In this document: in pieces, positions 24,510 to 33,100 of the stretch
Position numbering within the stretch: position 1 is the stretch's first letter
Layout of the letters: each line of letters begins with the position of its first letter
Source of the DNA: Mycobacterium sp. GA-1199
GTDB lineage: Bacteria; Actinomycetota; Actinomycetes; Mycobacteriales; Mycobacteriaceae
Direction of reading: 5' to 3'
Assembly (NCBI RefSeq): GCF_001500045.1
Contig: NZ_LQIX01000045.1
Coordinates: 124,001-188,000, forward strand
DNA length: 64,000 nucleotides
Notes under the pieces: model-generated
Told to the model about the DNA's origin: nothing
The model's input: the letters and a program-made list of their open reading frames with translations, nothing else
Database searches by the model: none
Program-made: the position numbers and the translations under genes

Positions 24510-26513
24510 ATGACGACGACGGCATCGGGCGTGCGCACAAGCGCGGTGTGGCCGGTGCTCATCGGGGTGGCGGTGCTGGCGGGGACGGTCGCCGCCGGTA
24601 TCGGAGCTCTGTCACTGGCCGACGCGTTGAGCGCGACCGGACTGCCGGATCCCGGACCGATGACGACCTACGGCGTGCCGTTCGTGCGGGCCGCCGGTGA
24701 GATCGCTGCCGTCATCGCCGTCGGGTCTTTCCTGTTCGCCGCATTCCTCACGCCGCCTCAAACCAACGGCGTGCTCGACGCCGGCGGGTACCGTGCGCTG
24801 CGCCTGGGCACCGGCGCGTCGGCGGCGTGGACGGTGTGCGCGGCGCTGATGGTTCCACTGACGGTGTCCGACGTCTCCGGCCAGCCGTTGAGCCAGATGC
24901 TGGACCCGGTGACCGTCTGGTCGGCGGCCGACCTCGTCGACATGGCCAGCGCGTGGCGGTGGACCGCATTCCTCGCCGCGGCCGTCACGGTGGCCAGCCT
25001 TCCGGTGCTGCGCTGGTCCTGGACGCCGATCCTGCTGGCCGGGGCCTTGACGACACTCATCCCGCTCGGGCTGGCGGGACATTCGTCGACCGGCGGCGCC
25101 CACGACATGGCCACCAACAGCCTGCTGCTTCACCTTGTCGCCGCAGCGCTGTGGGCGGGCGGGCTGCTCGCCCTGCTGGTGCACGCGTTGCGGCGCGGCA
25201 AGCACGCCGATCTGGCCGCGCGGCGGTTCTCGGCGCTCGCGCTGTGGTGCTTCGTCGTGATGGCCGTCAGCGGGATGATCAACGCGCTCGTGCGAGTCGA
25301 ACCGGCCGACCTGGTGCGCACCGAGTACGGCTGGTTGATCGTCGCCAAGGTCTGCGCATTGGTCCTGCTCGCGGTGATCGGCTGGTGGCAACGCCGCTCC
25401 GCGGTGGCCGCGCTGCAGAAAGACCCGGACGCCCGGGGTCCGCTGGTGCGTCTGGCGCTGCTCGAGGCTCTGCTGTTCGGGGCGACGTTCGGCATCGCGG
25501 TCGGGCTCGGGCGCACCCCTCCACCTCCGCTGACCGAGCAGCCCAGCCCCGTCGAGGTGGCAATCGGATACGACCTCGCCGGCCCGCCCACCTTCGAGCG
25601 AATCCTGCTCGACTGGCGTTTCGACCTGATCTTCGGCACCGCCGCGATCGTCTTCGCGGTGGTCTACCTACTCGGTGTGCGCCGGCTTCGGCGCCGCGGC
25701 GACGCGTGGCCGGTGGGCCGGACGCTGGGGTGGCTGTGCGGCTGCGCGGCTCTGCTGATCGCGACGTCGTCGGGGCTGGGCCGCTACATGCCGGCCATGT
25801 TCTCGATGCACATGATCGCGCACATGATGCTGTCGATGCTGGTGCCGATCCTGCTGGTGCTCGGCGCGCCGATGACGCTGGCTCTGCGGGCGCTGCCGAC
25901 CGCGGGCCGCGGCGAGCCGCCGGGACCGAGGGAGTGGCTGCTGGCCGCGCTGCACTCGCGGGTGTCGCGGTTCCTGACCCAGCCGATCATCGCGACGGTC
26001 ATCTTCGTCGCCGGTTTCTACGGTTTGTACTTCGGCGGGCTGTTCGACGCGGCGGTCGACAAGCACGGCGCCCACGTGTTGATGAACGTGCACTTCCTGC
26101 TGAGCGGATACCTCTTCTACTGGGTGACGATCGGTATCGATCCGGCGCCGCGCCAGATTCCTCACCTCGGCAAGGTCGCGATGGTGTTCGCGTCGCTGCC
26201 CCTGCACGCGTTCTTCGGTGTGGTGCTGATGGGCACCAAGACCGTGCTGGGCGAACCCTTCTACCGGTCGCTGCAGCTCAGTTGGCACACCGATCTGCTC
26301 GCCGATCAGCGCACCGGCGGTGGAATCGCCTGGGCGGCGGGTGAGGTCCCGCTCGTCGTGGTGATGCTCGCGCTGCTGATCCAATGGACGCGCAGCGATC
26401 AGCGCACGGCCAAGCGGATCGACCGGGCTGCCGACCGCGACGACGATGCGGAGCTCGCCGCCTACAACGCGATGCTGGCCGAGCTCGCCCGCCGCGACGC
26501 CCGCGCCGAGTAA
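24510..26513 (+). CDS. CopD-CtaG fusion membrane protein
   Basis: The polytopic membrane protein has 667 residues. The N-terminal half (about 1-330) resembles CopD copper-import proteins (helices with 'HLVAAALWAGGLLALLVHAL'). The C-terminal half (about 350-640) resembles CtaG/caa3 oxidase assembly proteins ('MHMIAHMMLSMLVPILLVLGAPMTLALRALP' in part, 'HFLLSGYLFYWVTIGIDPAPR'). Its Met- and His-rich helices fit copper handling for cytochrome oxidase. Rv0102 in M. tuberculosis has a similar length and layout. It interrupts the M. tuberculosis-like order between plsB2 and the SSB-like gene. Confidence 0.85.
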   Translation: MTTTASGVRTSAVWPVLIGVAVLAGTVAAGIGALSLADALSATGLPDPGPMTTYGVPFVRAAGEIAAVIAVGSFLFAAFLTPPQTNGVLDAGGYRALRLGTGASAAWTVCAALMVPLTVSDVSGQPLSQMLDPVTVWSAADLVDMASAWRWTAFLAAAVTVASLPVLRWSWTPILLAGALTTLIPLGLAGHSSTGGAHDMATNSLLLHLVAAALWAGGLLALLVHALRRGKHADLAARRFSALALWCFVVMAVSGMINALVRVEPADLVRTEYGWLIVAKVCALVLLAVIGWWQRRSAVAALQKDPDARGPLVRLALLEALLFGATFGIAVGLGRTPPPPLTEQPSPVEVAIGYDLAGPPTFERILLDWRFDLIFGTAAIVFAVVYLLGVRRLRRRGDAWPVGRTLGWLCGCAALLIATSSGLGRYMPAMFSMHMIAHMMLSMLVPILLVLGAPMTLALRALPTAGRGEPPGPREWLLAALHSRVSRFLTQPIIATVIFVAGFYGLYFGGLFDAAVDKHGAHVLMNVHFLLSGYLFYWVTIGIDPAPRQIPHLGKVAMVFASLPLHAFFGVVLMGTKTVLGEPFYRSLQLSWHTDLLADQRTGGGIAWAAGEVPLVVVMLALLIQWTRSDQRTAKRIDRAADRDDDAELAAYNAMLAELARRDARAE

Positions 26514-26544
26514 GGCCTCGCGCGCCGCACGACGTCCGCCGAGG

Positions 26545-26596
26545 CCGACGCTTTGGCTGGTTTCCGGCCGCCGGAACGACCATTGCGTCGGTTTCG
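26545..26596. repeat. Left inverted repeat of nuclease cassette 1
   Basis: Fifty-two bp with two boxes, CCGACGCTTTGGCTGGT (26545-26561) and CGACCATTGCGTCGGTTTCG (26577-26596), both repeated in inverted orientation at 27499-27550 with identical spacing. The 15-bp middle (TTCCGGCCGCCGGAA) is itself a perfect hairpin and is not conserved in the other arm. Confidence 0.75.
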
Positions 26597-26639
26597 AGGA
26601 CCGTGGAGCGAGGCCAGCGGTCGGGGGCGTCCAATCTGT

Positions 26640-27482
26640 GTGGAGATTCCGTTCGTCGGCAGTGACGCCGTCGCCGCAGGCCACCTCACCCGAGCCCACC
26701 TGCGCAGTCAGTATCGACCGCTGTACCGCGGCGTCTACGTCCCGCGCGGCCACCAGGCGTCGCTGCGCGAGAGGATCGTCGGCGTATCTCTCGGCTCGCC
26801 TTCGGCGGTGATCGCCGGGGTGGCCGCTTCCGCGATGCACGGGGCGAAATGGGTCGGCGACGACGTTCCGATCGAAATGGTCGCGGCGGTCCGGCGCCAG
26901 CGCGGTCTGATCGTCCGCGACGAGACCTTGCACGAGGACGAGGTCACCGCGGTCGCGGGCATCCGGGTGACCACCCCGGCTCGGACCGCGTTCGACCTGG
27001 GCCGGCATCACCCGCGCGACCGGGCGGTCGCACGCCTGGACGCGTTGATGAAGGCGCGTCCGTTCGCGTTCGAGGACGTCGCGCTACTGGCGAAGCGTCA
27101 TCGCGGTGCTCGTGGTCTGCGGCAGTTGCGGGCGGCGCTACCGCTGGTCGACGGCGGTGCCGAGTCGCCGAGGGAAACATGGCTGCGGCTGCTCTTCATC
27201 GATGCCGGGCTACCTCGGCCGACCACACAAATCGTCGTGAAAGACGAGTGGGGCCGCTACGTCCGACGCATCGACATGTGTTGGGAGGACTTCAAAGTCG
27301 GCGCCGAATACGACGGAGAACAACACCTCACCAGCCGGCGACAGTATGTCCTCGACGTTCGGGTCAACCGCGTGCTGCAGCGGCTCGGCTGGCACGTCAT
27401 TCACGTCATCAAAGAAGACCGCGGAGCCGACATCGTCGAGCAGGCGCGAGACGCTCTGCTGTCGCGAGGCTGGCGCCCGTAG
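26640..27482 (+). CDS. DUF559/AbiEi-like endonuclease-domain protein
   Basis: From GTG 26640 the protein has about 280 residues. The N-terminal half resembles AbiEi-type antitoxin proteins ('AAGHLTRAHLRSQYRPLYRGVYVPRG', 'TTPARTAFDLGR'). The C-terminal 100 residues carry the DUF559/Vsr-like PD-(D/E)xK pattern: 'ESPRETWLRLLFIDAGLP', 'RRIDMCW', 'VGAEYDGEQH'. Such genes are common and repeated in mycobacteria. The frame opens upstream at 26553, but that part lies inside the left repeat. The gene is enclosed by 52-bp inverted repeats. No partner toxin (AbiEii) is adjacent. It looks like an inserted cassette between conserved genes. Confidence 0.8.
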   Translation: MEIPFVGSDAVAAGHLTRAHLRSQYRPLYRGVYVPRGHQASLRERIVGVSLGSPSAVIAGVAASAMHGAKWVGDDVPIEMVAAVRRQRGLIVRDETLHEDEVTAVAGIRVTTPARTAFDLGRHHPRDRAVARLDALMKARPFAFEDVALLAKRHRGARGLRQLRAALPLVDGGAESPRETWLRLLFIDAGLPRPTTQIVVKDEWGRYVRRIDMCWEDFKVGAEYDGEQHLTSRRQYVLDVRVNRVLQRLGWHVIHVIKEDRGADIVEQARDALLSRGWRP

Positions 27483-27498
27483 GTGCCGCGCGCTCGCG

Positions 27499-27550
27499 CG
27501 AAACCGACGCAATGGTCGATCGCAGGCTGACAGACCAGCCAAAACGTCGG
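27499..27550. repeat. Right inverted repeat of nuclease cassette 1
   Basis: Inverted copy of 26545-26596. It contains CGAAACCGACGCAATGGTCG (27499-27518) and ACCAGCCAAAACGTCGG (27534-27550), with 36 of the 37 box bases identical to the left arm. The 15-bp middle differs. It begins 17 bp after the stop of the DUF559 gene. Confidence 0.75.
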
Positions 27551-27720
27551 GCTCGTCAAGTGACGAACGCACTATCCCCAATGCCCGATTGGTCCACAGG
27601 GCCGCCCAGCGACTGAGCGCGTCGCGTTCCGGTGTCGGCGCCGCGGCGCTCAATGACGGTGTCACCGACACGCCACCGGGCCGTCGGCAGGGAAACGCAA
27701 GGAATCAAGAGGAGATCATC

Positions 27721-28179
27721 ATGTTCGAGACACCGTTCACCATTGTCGGCAACATCGTCACCGACCCGATCCATCGGCGGGTCGGGGATCAGGAGATGGT
27801 CCGGTTTCGGGTCGCGAGCAACTCGCGCCGCCGCACAGCCGAGGGAACATGGGAGCCCGGGAATTCGTTGTTCGCCACGGTGAACTGCTGGGGGCGGGTG
27901 GTTGCCGGAACCAGCGCGACGCTGGTCAAGGGAGATCCGGTCATCGTCGTCGGACACGTCTACACCAGCGAGTACGACGACCGCGACGGCAACCGACGCT
28001 CGTCGGTGGAAGTGCGCGCCACGTCGGTCGGGCCGGATCTGGCCCGGTGCTCGGCACGTATCGACCGGGGGCGGCAGCAGTCCGAGCAGCGGTTCACCGA
28101 CCCGGAAAACCAATCCGAAGACAGCGGTGATGACGACGACACGGAGCAGCCCGAGACGGCGCTGCCCCTGACCGCGTAG
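27721..28179 (+). CDS. Single-stranded DNA-binding (SSB-like) protein
   Basis: An OB-fold SSB paralogue of 152 residues: 'FTIVGNIVTDPIHRRVGDQEMVRFRVASNSRR' at the N-terminus and 'LVKGDPVIVVGHVYTSEYDDRDGNRRSSVEVRATSVGPDLARC', then an acidic Asp/Glu-rich tail. The usual DDDIPF-type C-terminal tip is absent; the protein ends in ALPLTA. It therefore probably differs from the essential SSB in partner binding. It corresponds to Rv2478c (SsbB type). ATG 27721 follows AGAGGAGA. Confidence 0.87.
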   Translation: MFETPFTIVGNIVTDPIHRRVGDQEMVRFRVASNSRRRTAEGTWEPGNSLFATVNCWGRVVAGTSATLVKGDPVIVVGHVYTSEYDDRDGNRRSSVEVRATSVGPDLARCSARIDRGRQQSEQRFTDPENQSEDSGDDDDTEQPETALPLTA

Positions 28180-28301
28180 CGCGGGGACGCCGCCGGCGCA
28201 GGACCTCGAGTAGCTCACTCGGCTGCGCCGGCGAGGCCACGCCTACGATGGTCCGCGAGCATCACCCGAGAGACTCGCAACTTTGAAAGGCACCCCACGG
28301 C

Positions 28302-29975
28302 ATGGCCGAATTCATCTATTCGATGCGGAAGGTCCGCAAGGCGCACGGCGACAAGGTCATCCTCGACGACGTCAGCCTGAACTTCCTTCCGGGCGCGAAG
28401 ATCGGCGTCGTCGGTCCCAACGGGGCCGGCAAGTCGAGCGTCTTGCGGATCATGGCCGGGCTGGACCAACCCAACAACGGCGATGCGTTCCTGCAGCCGG
28501 GAGCGACTGTGGGCATCCTGCAGCAGGAACCGCCGCTCAACGAGGACAAGACCGTCCGCGAGAACGTCGAAGAAGGCGTGGCGATCAAGGAGAAGCTCAA
28601 CCGCTACAACGAGGTCGCCGAGCTGATGGCCACCGACTACTCCGACGAGCTGATGGAGGAGATGGGTCGGTTGCAGGAGGAACTCGACGCCGCCGACGCC
28701 TGGGACATCGACTCCCAGCTCGAGCAGGCGATGGACGCTCTGCGCTGCCCGCCGCCCGACGAGCCGGTCACGCATCTGTCCGGTGGCGAGCGCCGACGGG
28801 TCGCGTTGTGCAAGCTGCTGCTGTCCAAGCCCGACCTGCTGCTCCTCGACGAGCCCACCAACCACCTGGACGCCGAGAGCGTGCAGTGGCTCGAACAGCA
28901 CCTCGCCGAGTACAAGGGCGCGATCCTCGCGGTCACCCACGACCGGTACTTCCTGGACAACGTCGCCGAGTGGATCCTCGAACTCGACCGCGGACGGGCT
29001 TATCCCTACGAGGGCAACTACTCGACCTATCTGGAGAAGAAGGCCGAGCGCGTCGCCGTGCAGGGACGCAAGGACGCCAAACTGCAGAAGCGTCTGCAGG
29101 ACGAGCTCGCCTGGGTCCGCTCGGGCGCCAAGGCGCGGCAAGCCAAGAGCAAGGCCCGTCTGCAGCGCTACGAGGAGATGGCCGCGGAGGCAGAGAAGAC
29201 CCGCAAGCTCGACTTCGAGGAAATCCAGATCCCGACGCCGCCCCGACTGGGCAACGTGGTCGTCGAGGTCGAGCACCTCGACAAGGGCTTCGGCGGGCGC
29301 ACCTTGATCAAGGATCTGTCGTTCACTCTGCCGCGCAACGGCATCGTCGGGGTCATCGGTCCCAACGGTGTCGGCAAGACGACGCTGTTCAAGACCATCG
29401 TGGGCCTCGAGCAGCCCGACAGCGGCACGGTGAAGGTCGGCGAGACGGTCAAGTTGAGCTACGTCGACCAGAGCCGCGCGGGCATCGACCCGAAAAAGAC
29501 GGTGTGGGAGGTCGTCTCCGACGGGCTGGACTACATCGAGGTCGGCCAGAACGAGATCCCGTCGCGGGCCTACGTCTCCGCGTTCGGCTTCAAGGGCCCG
29601 GATCAGCAGAAGCCGGCCGGTGTGTTGTCCGGTGGTGAACGCAACCGGCTCAACCTGGCGTTGACGCTCAAGGAGGGCGGCAACCTGATCCTGCTCGACG
29701 AGCCGACCAACGACCTGGACGTCGAAACGCTTTCGTCGCTGGAGAATGCGCTGGAGAACTTCCCCGGCTGCGCGGTCGTGATTTCCCACGACCGGTGGTT
29801 CCTCGACCGCACGTGTACCCACATCCTGGCGTGGGAGGGCGACGAGGACAACGAGGCCAAGTGGTTCTGGTTCGAGGGTAACTTCGGTGCCTACGAGGAG
29901 AACAAGGTCGAACGGCTCGGCGCAGAGGCCGCCCGCCCGCACCGCGTGACGCACCGCAAGCTCACGCGCGACTGA
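28302..29975 (+). CDS. ettA: ABC-F translation factor EttA
   Basis: The protein has 557 residues with two ABC ATPase domains and no membrane segment. Walker A motifs are GPNGAGKSS and GPNGVGKTT, signatures LSGGERRR and LSGGERNR, and Walker B LLLDEPTNHLD and ILLDEPTNDLD. An arm insertion in domain 1 and the linker ('GAKARQAKSKARLQRYEEM') match EttA, which gates translation initiation at the ribosomal E site in response to energy status. Its counterpart is Rv2477c. The ribosome site is GAAAGG. A direct repeat begins just before its stop codon. Confidence 0.93.
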   Translation: MAEFIYSMRKVRKAHGDKVILDDVSLNFLPGAKIGVVGPNGAGKSSVLRIMAGLDQPNNGDAFLQPGATVGILQQEPPLNEDKTVRENVEEGVAIKEKLNRYNEVAELMATDYSDELMEEMGRLQEELDAADAWDIDSQLEQAMDALRCPPPDEPVTHLSGGERRRVALCKLLLSKPDLLLLDEPTNHLDAESVQWLEQHLAEYKGAILAVTHDRYFLDNVAEWILELDRGRAYPYEGNYSTYLEKKAERVAVQGRKDAKLQKRLQDELAWVRSGAKARQAKSKARLQRYEEMAAEAEKTRKLDFEEIQIPTPPRLGNVVVEVEHLDKGFGGRTLIKDLSFTLPRNGIVGVIGPNGVGKTTLFKTIVGLEQPDSGTVKVGETVKLSYVDQSRAGIDPKKTVWEVVSDGLDYIEVGQNEIPSRAYVSAFGFKGPDQQKPAGVLSGGERNRLNLALTLKEGGNLILLDEPTNDLDVETLSSLENALENFPGCAVVISHDRWFLDRTCTHILAWEGDEDNEAKWFWFEGNFGAYEENKVERLGAEAARPHRVTHRKLTRD

Positions 29976-30016
29976 TCCGGCGGGGAAGCCGGATGACTGA
30001 TCCGGCGGGGTAGCCG
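29971..30016. repeat. Two-copy direct repeat at the ettA stop codon
   Basis: A 21-bp unit, ACTGATCCGGCGGGG(A/T)AGCCG, occurs at 29971-29991 and 29996-30016 (period 25), differing at one base. The first copy includes the ettA TGA. Confidence 0.6.
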
Positions 30017-30037
30017 CAACGCCCGCCCGCGGGCTAC
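30011..30037 (+). terminator. Possible hairpin terminator after ettA
   Basis: GTAGCC and GGCTAC pair around a GC-rich loop 36 bp after the ettA stop. There is no T run, so this is a mycobacterial-style hairpin terminator at best. Confidence 0.35.
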
Positions 30038-30135
30038 TAGGGTCGTCTTCTGCGGACCGCGGAGCCGCTTCGCTCATCGGGGCTGGCGGTGACATCCAAT
30101 GGCGGAGGTCCGCGCCTACAGTTCAGGAGCGTCGC

Positions 30136-33100
30136 ATGTCGGGGAATCCGGGAGACGTCGGGAGATCAGCGGGTGCCGGGGTCGGCGTCACCGGGGCCAA
30201 CGACTCTCCTGGACTCGACGACCAGACCGTGGCCCGGCTCGCCCGTGCCTATCTGGAGACTTACCGGGGCCCGCACGCCGACGCCCCCGCCGCTGACTCC
30301 ACGGTCACGATGCCCGTGACGGCGACGGCGCAGCAGGTCGTCACGCCCAACCTCATCACCGCGCATCACCGGCTGGGCCGCTTCCGCCCTTACGGCGACA
30401 CCCGCGTCGAGGTGTACCGCGCCGACGACCCGGCCGGGTTCGGTCCCGCGCTGCAGATCGTCACCGACCACTCCGCGATGGTGATGGACTCGGTCACGGT
30501 GCTGCTGCACCGATTCGGCGTCGCGTACACCGCGATCATGAACCCGGTCCTGCGGGTGCATCGTGCGCGGGCCGGTGAACTGCTCGACGTTGCCCCGGTC
30601 GCGCAGGCCGGCGGTCAGGACGGAGTGTTTGAGGCCTGGATCCACGTCCAGCTCGCCACGACCGTCGATCCCAAGGCGCTGGCGCAGGTGGCGCAGATGC
30701 TGCCGAGCGTGCTCGCCGATGCGCGTCACGTCGCGCTCGACGCCGACGAGCTCTACTCGACGCTGCGCCGGTTGGCGCACGACCTGGCCACCGACACCGG
30801 TGACAGGTTCCATGGGCCCGACCGCGAAGACGTCGCCGCGCTGTTGCGGTGGCTGGCCGACGGGCATTTCGTGCTGCTGGGCTACCAGCGCTGTTCGATT
30901 CAGGACAGCCGGTCCTCGGTCGATCCGTCCAGCCGGTTGGGGGCGCTTCGGCTGCGCCATGATGTACTGCCGCCGCTGACCGACGACGGCGACCTACTCG
31001 TGCTGGCGCAGGCCACCATCCCCAGTTACCTGCGTTACGGCGCGTATCCGCACATCGCGGTCGTCCGCGAACAACACGGTCCGACCGCGATCGAACACCG
31101 TTTCGTCGGCTTGTTCACCGTCGCGGCCATGAACGCCAATGTGCTTGAGATCCCGTTGATCTCGCGCAGGGTTCACCAGGCGCTGTCGCTGTCCCGTAAC
31201 GACCCCAGCCACCCGGGGCAACTGCTGCTCGACATCATCCAGACCGTCCCGCGCCCGGAATTGTTCGCCCTGTCGGCCCAGGACGTGCTGGACATGGTGA
31301 AGGCCGTCGTCGACCTCGGCTCGCGCAGGCGCACGTTGCTGTTCATGCGCGCCGATTCGCTCGCGCAGTTCGTCTCGTGCCTGGTGTACCTTCCGCGCGA
31401 CCGCTACACCACCGCCGTGCGGTTGGAGATGCAAGACATCCTCGTGCGCGAACTGGGTGGGGTCAGCATCGAATACACCGCGCGTGTGAGCGAATCACCC
31501 TGGGCAGTAGTTCATTTCGCGGTGCGTATGCCCGACGACACCCACGGCCGTGACATCGACACGTCCCCGGCCAACGAGTCGCGCATCCAGGATCTGCTCA
31601 CCGAAGCGGCGCGCACCTGGGCAGACCGGTTGATCGGCGCGGTGAAGACGGGTTCGATCAATCAGCGCACGGCGCAGCACTATTCCGCCGCCTTTCCCGA
31701 AGCCTACAAGCAGGCGGTCGAACCGCTCGACGCGATCGCCGACATCGCGGTCATCGAAGAGCTGCAAGACGGTTCGATCCGACCGGTCCTGACCGACCTC
31801 GAGGAAGGCGCCGCGCAGCTCACCTTATATCTGGGCGGGCACTCCGCGTCGCTGAGCGACCTGCTCCCGATGCTGCAGTCGATGGGCGTCGTGGTTCTCG
31901 AAGAGAGACCGTTCACCCTCGAACGGCCCGACGGGCTCGCGGTGTGGATCTACCAGTTCAAAATCTCACCGCACAAGTCGATCCCGCACGTCGAGTCCGA
32001 ATCTGAACGAACCGAGACCGCCACCCGGTTCGCCGACGCATTGACCGCGATCTGGCAGGGCCGCGCCGAGACCGACCGGTTCAACGAACTGGTGATGCGG
32101 GCGGGGCTGAACTGGCAGCAGGTCTCGGTCCTGCGCAGCTATGCGAAGTATCTGCGGCAGGCTGGCTTTCCGTACAGCCAGTCGCACATCGAGGCCGTCG
32201 TCAACGACCACGCCAAGACCGCGCGCTCTCTGGTCGAGTTGTTCGAGGCGCTGTTCTGTCCGTTCGAGGGCGAGCAGGACGACGCACCGAAACGGCGTGA
32301 CGCCCAGGCGGCCGCGGCGGCGGTGAGCGCCGACATCGACGCGCTGGTCAGCCTGGACACCGACCGGGTGTTGCGGGCGTTCGCGTCGATGATCCAGGCG
32401 ACGCTGCGCACCAACTACTTCGTCAGGCGCCAGGAGTCTGCTCGCCAGCAGGACGTCTTGTCATTCAAGCTCGATCCCGGGCTGATCGACGAGTTGCCGC
32501 TGCCGCGACCGAAGTTCGAGATCTTCGTGTACTCGCCGCGGGTCGAGGGTGTGCACCTGCGGTTCGGCTATGTGGCGCGCGGAGGCCTGCGCTGGTCGGA
32601 CCGCCGCGAAGACTTCCGCACCGAGATCCTCGGGCTGGTCAAGGCGCAGGCCGTCAAGAACGCGGTGATCGTACCCGTCGGCGCCAAGGGCGGTTTCGTC
32701 GTCAAGCAGCCGCCGACACCGACCGGAGACGCCAACGACGACCGCGAAGCCCAACGCGCCGAGGGCGTGTCGTGCTACAAGCTGTTCATCGCCGGCCTGT
32801 TGGACGTGACCGACAACGTCGACAAGGGGTCCGGACAGGTCACCCCGCCGCCGGATGTGGTGCGGCGCGACGGAGACGACGCCTATCTCGTCGTCGCCGC
32901 CGACAAGGGCACCGCGACGTTCTCCGACATCGCCAACGAGGTCGCCAAGTCCTATGGCTTCTGGCTCGGTGACGCGTTCGCTTCGGGCGGTTCGGTGGGA
33001 TACGACCACAAAGCCATGGGTATCACCGCCAGGGGCGCGTGGGAATCGGTCAAACGGCACTTCCGCGAGATGGGTGTCGACACCCAGTCAGAGGACTTCA

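Noticed and set aside
28215..30095. 626-residue leftward open frame
   Set aside because: It is antisense to ettA, which has complete ABC motifs.
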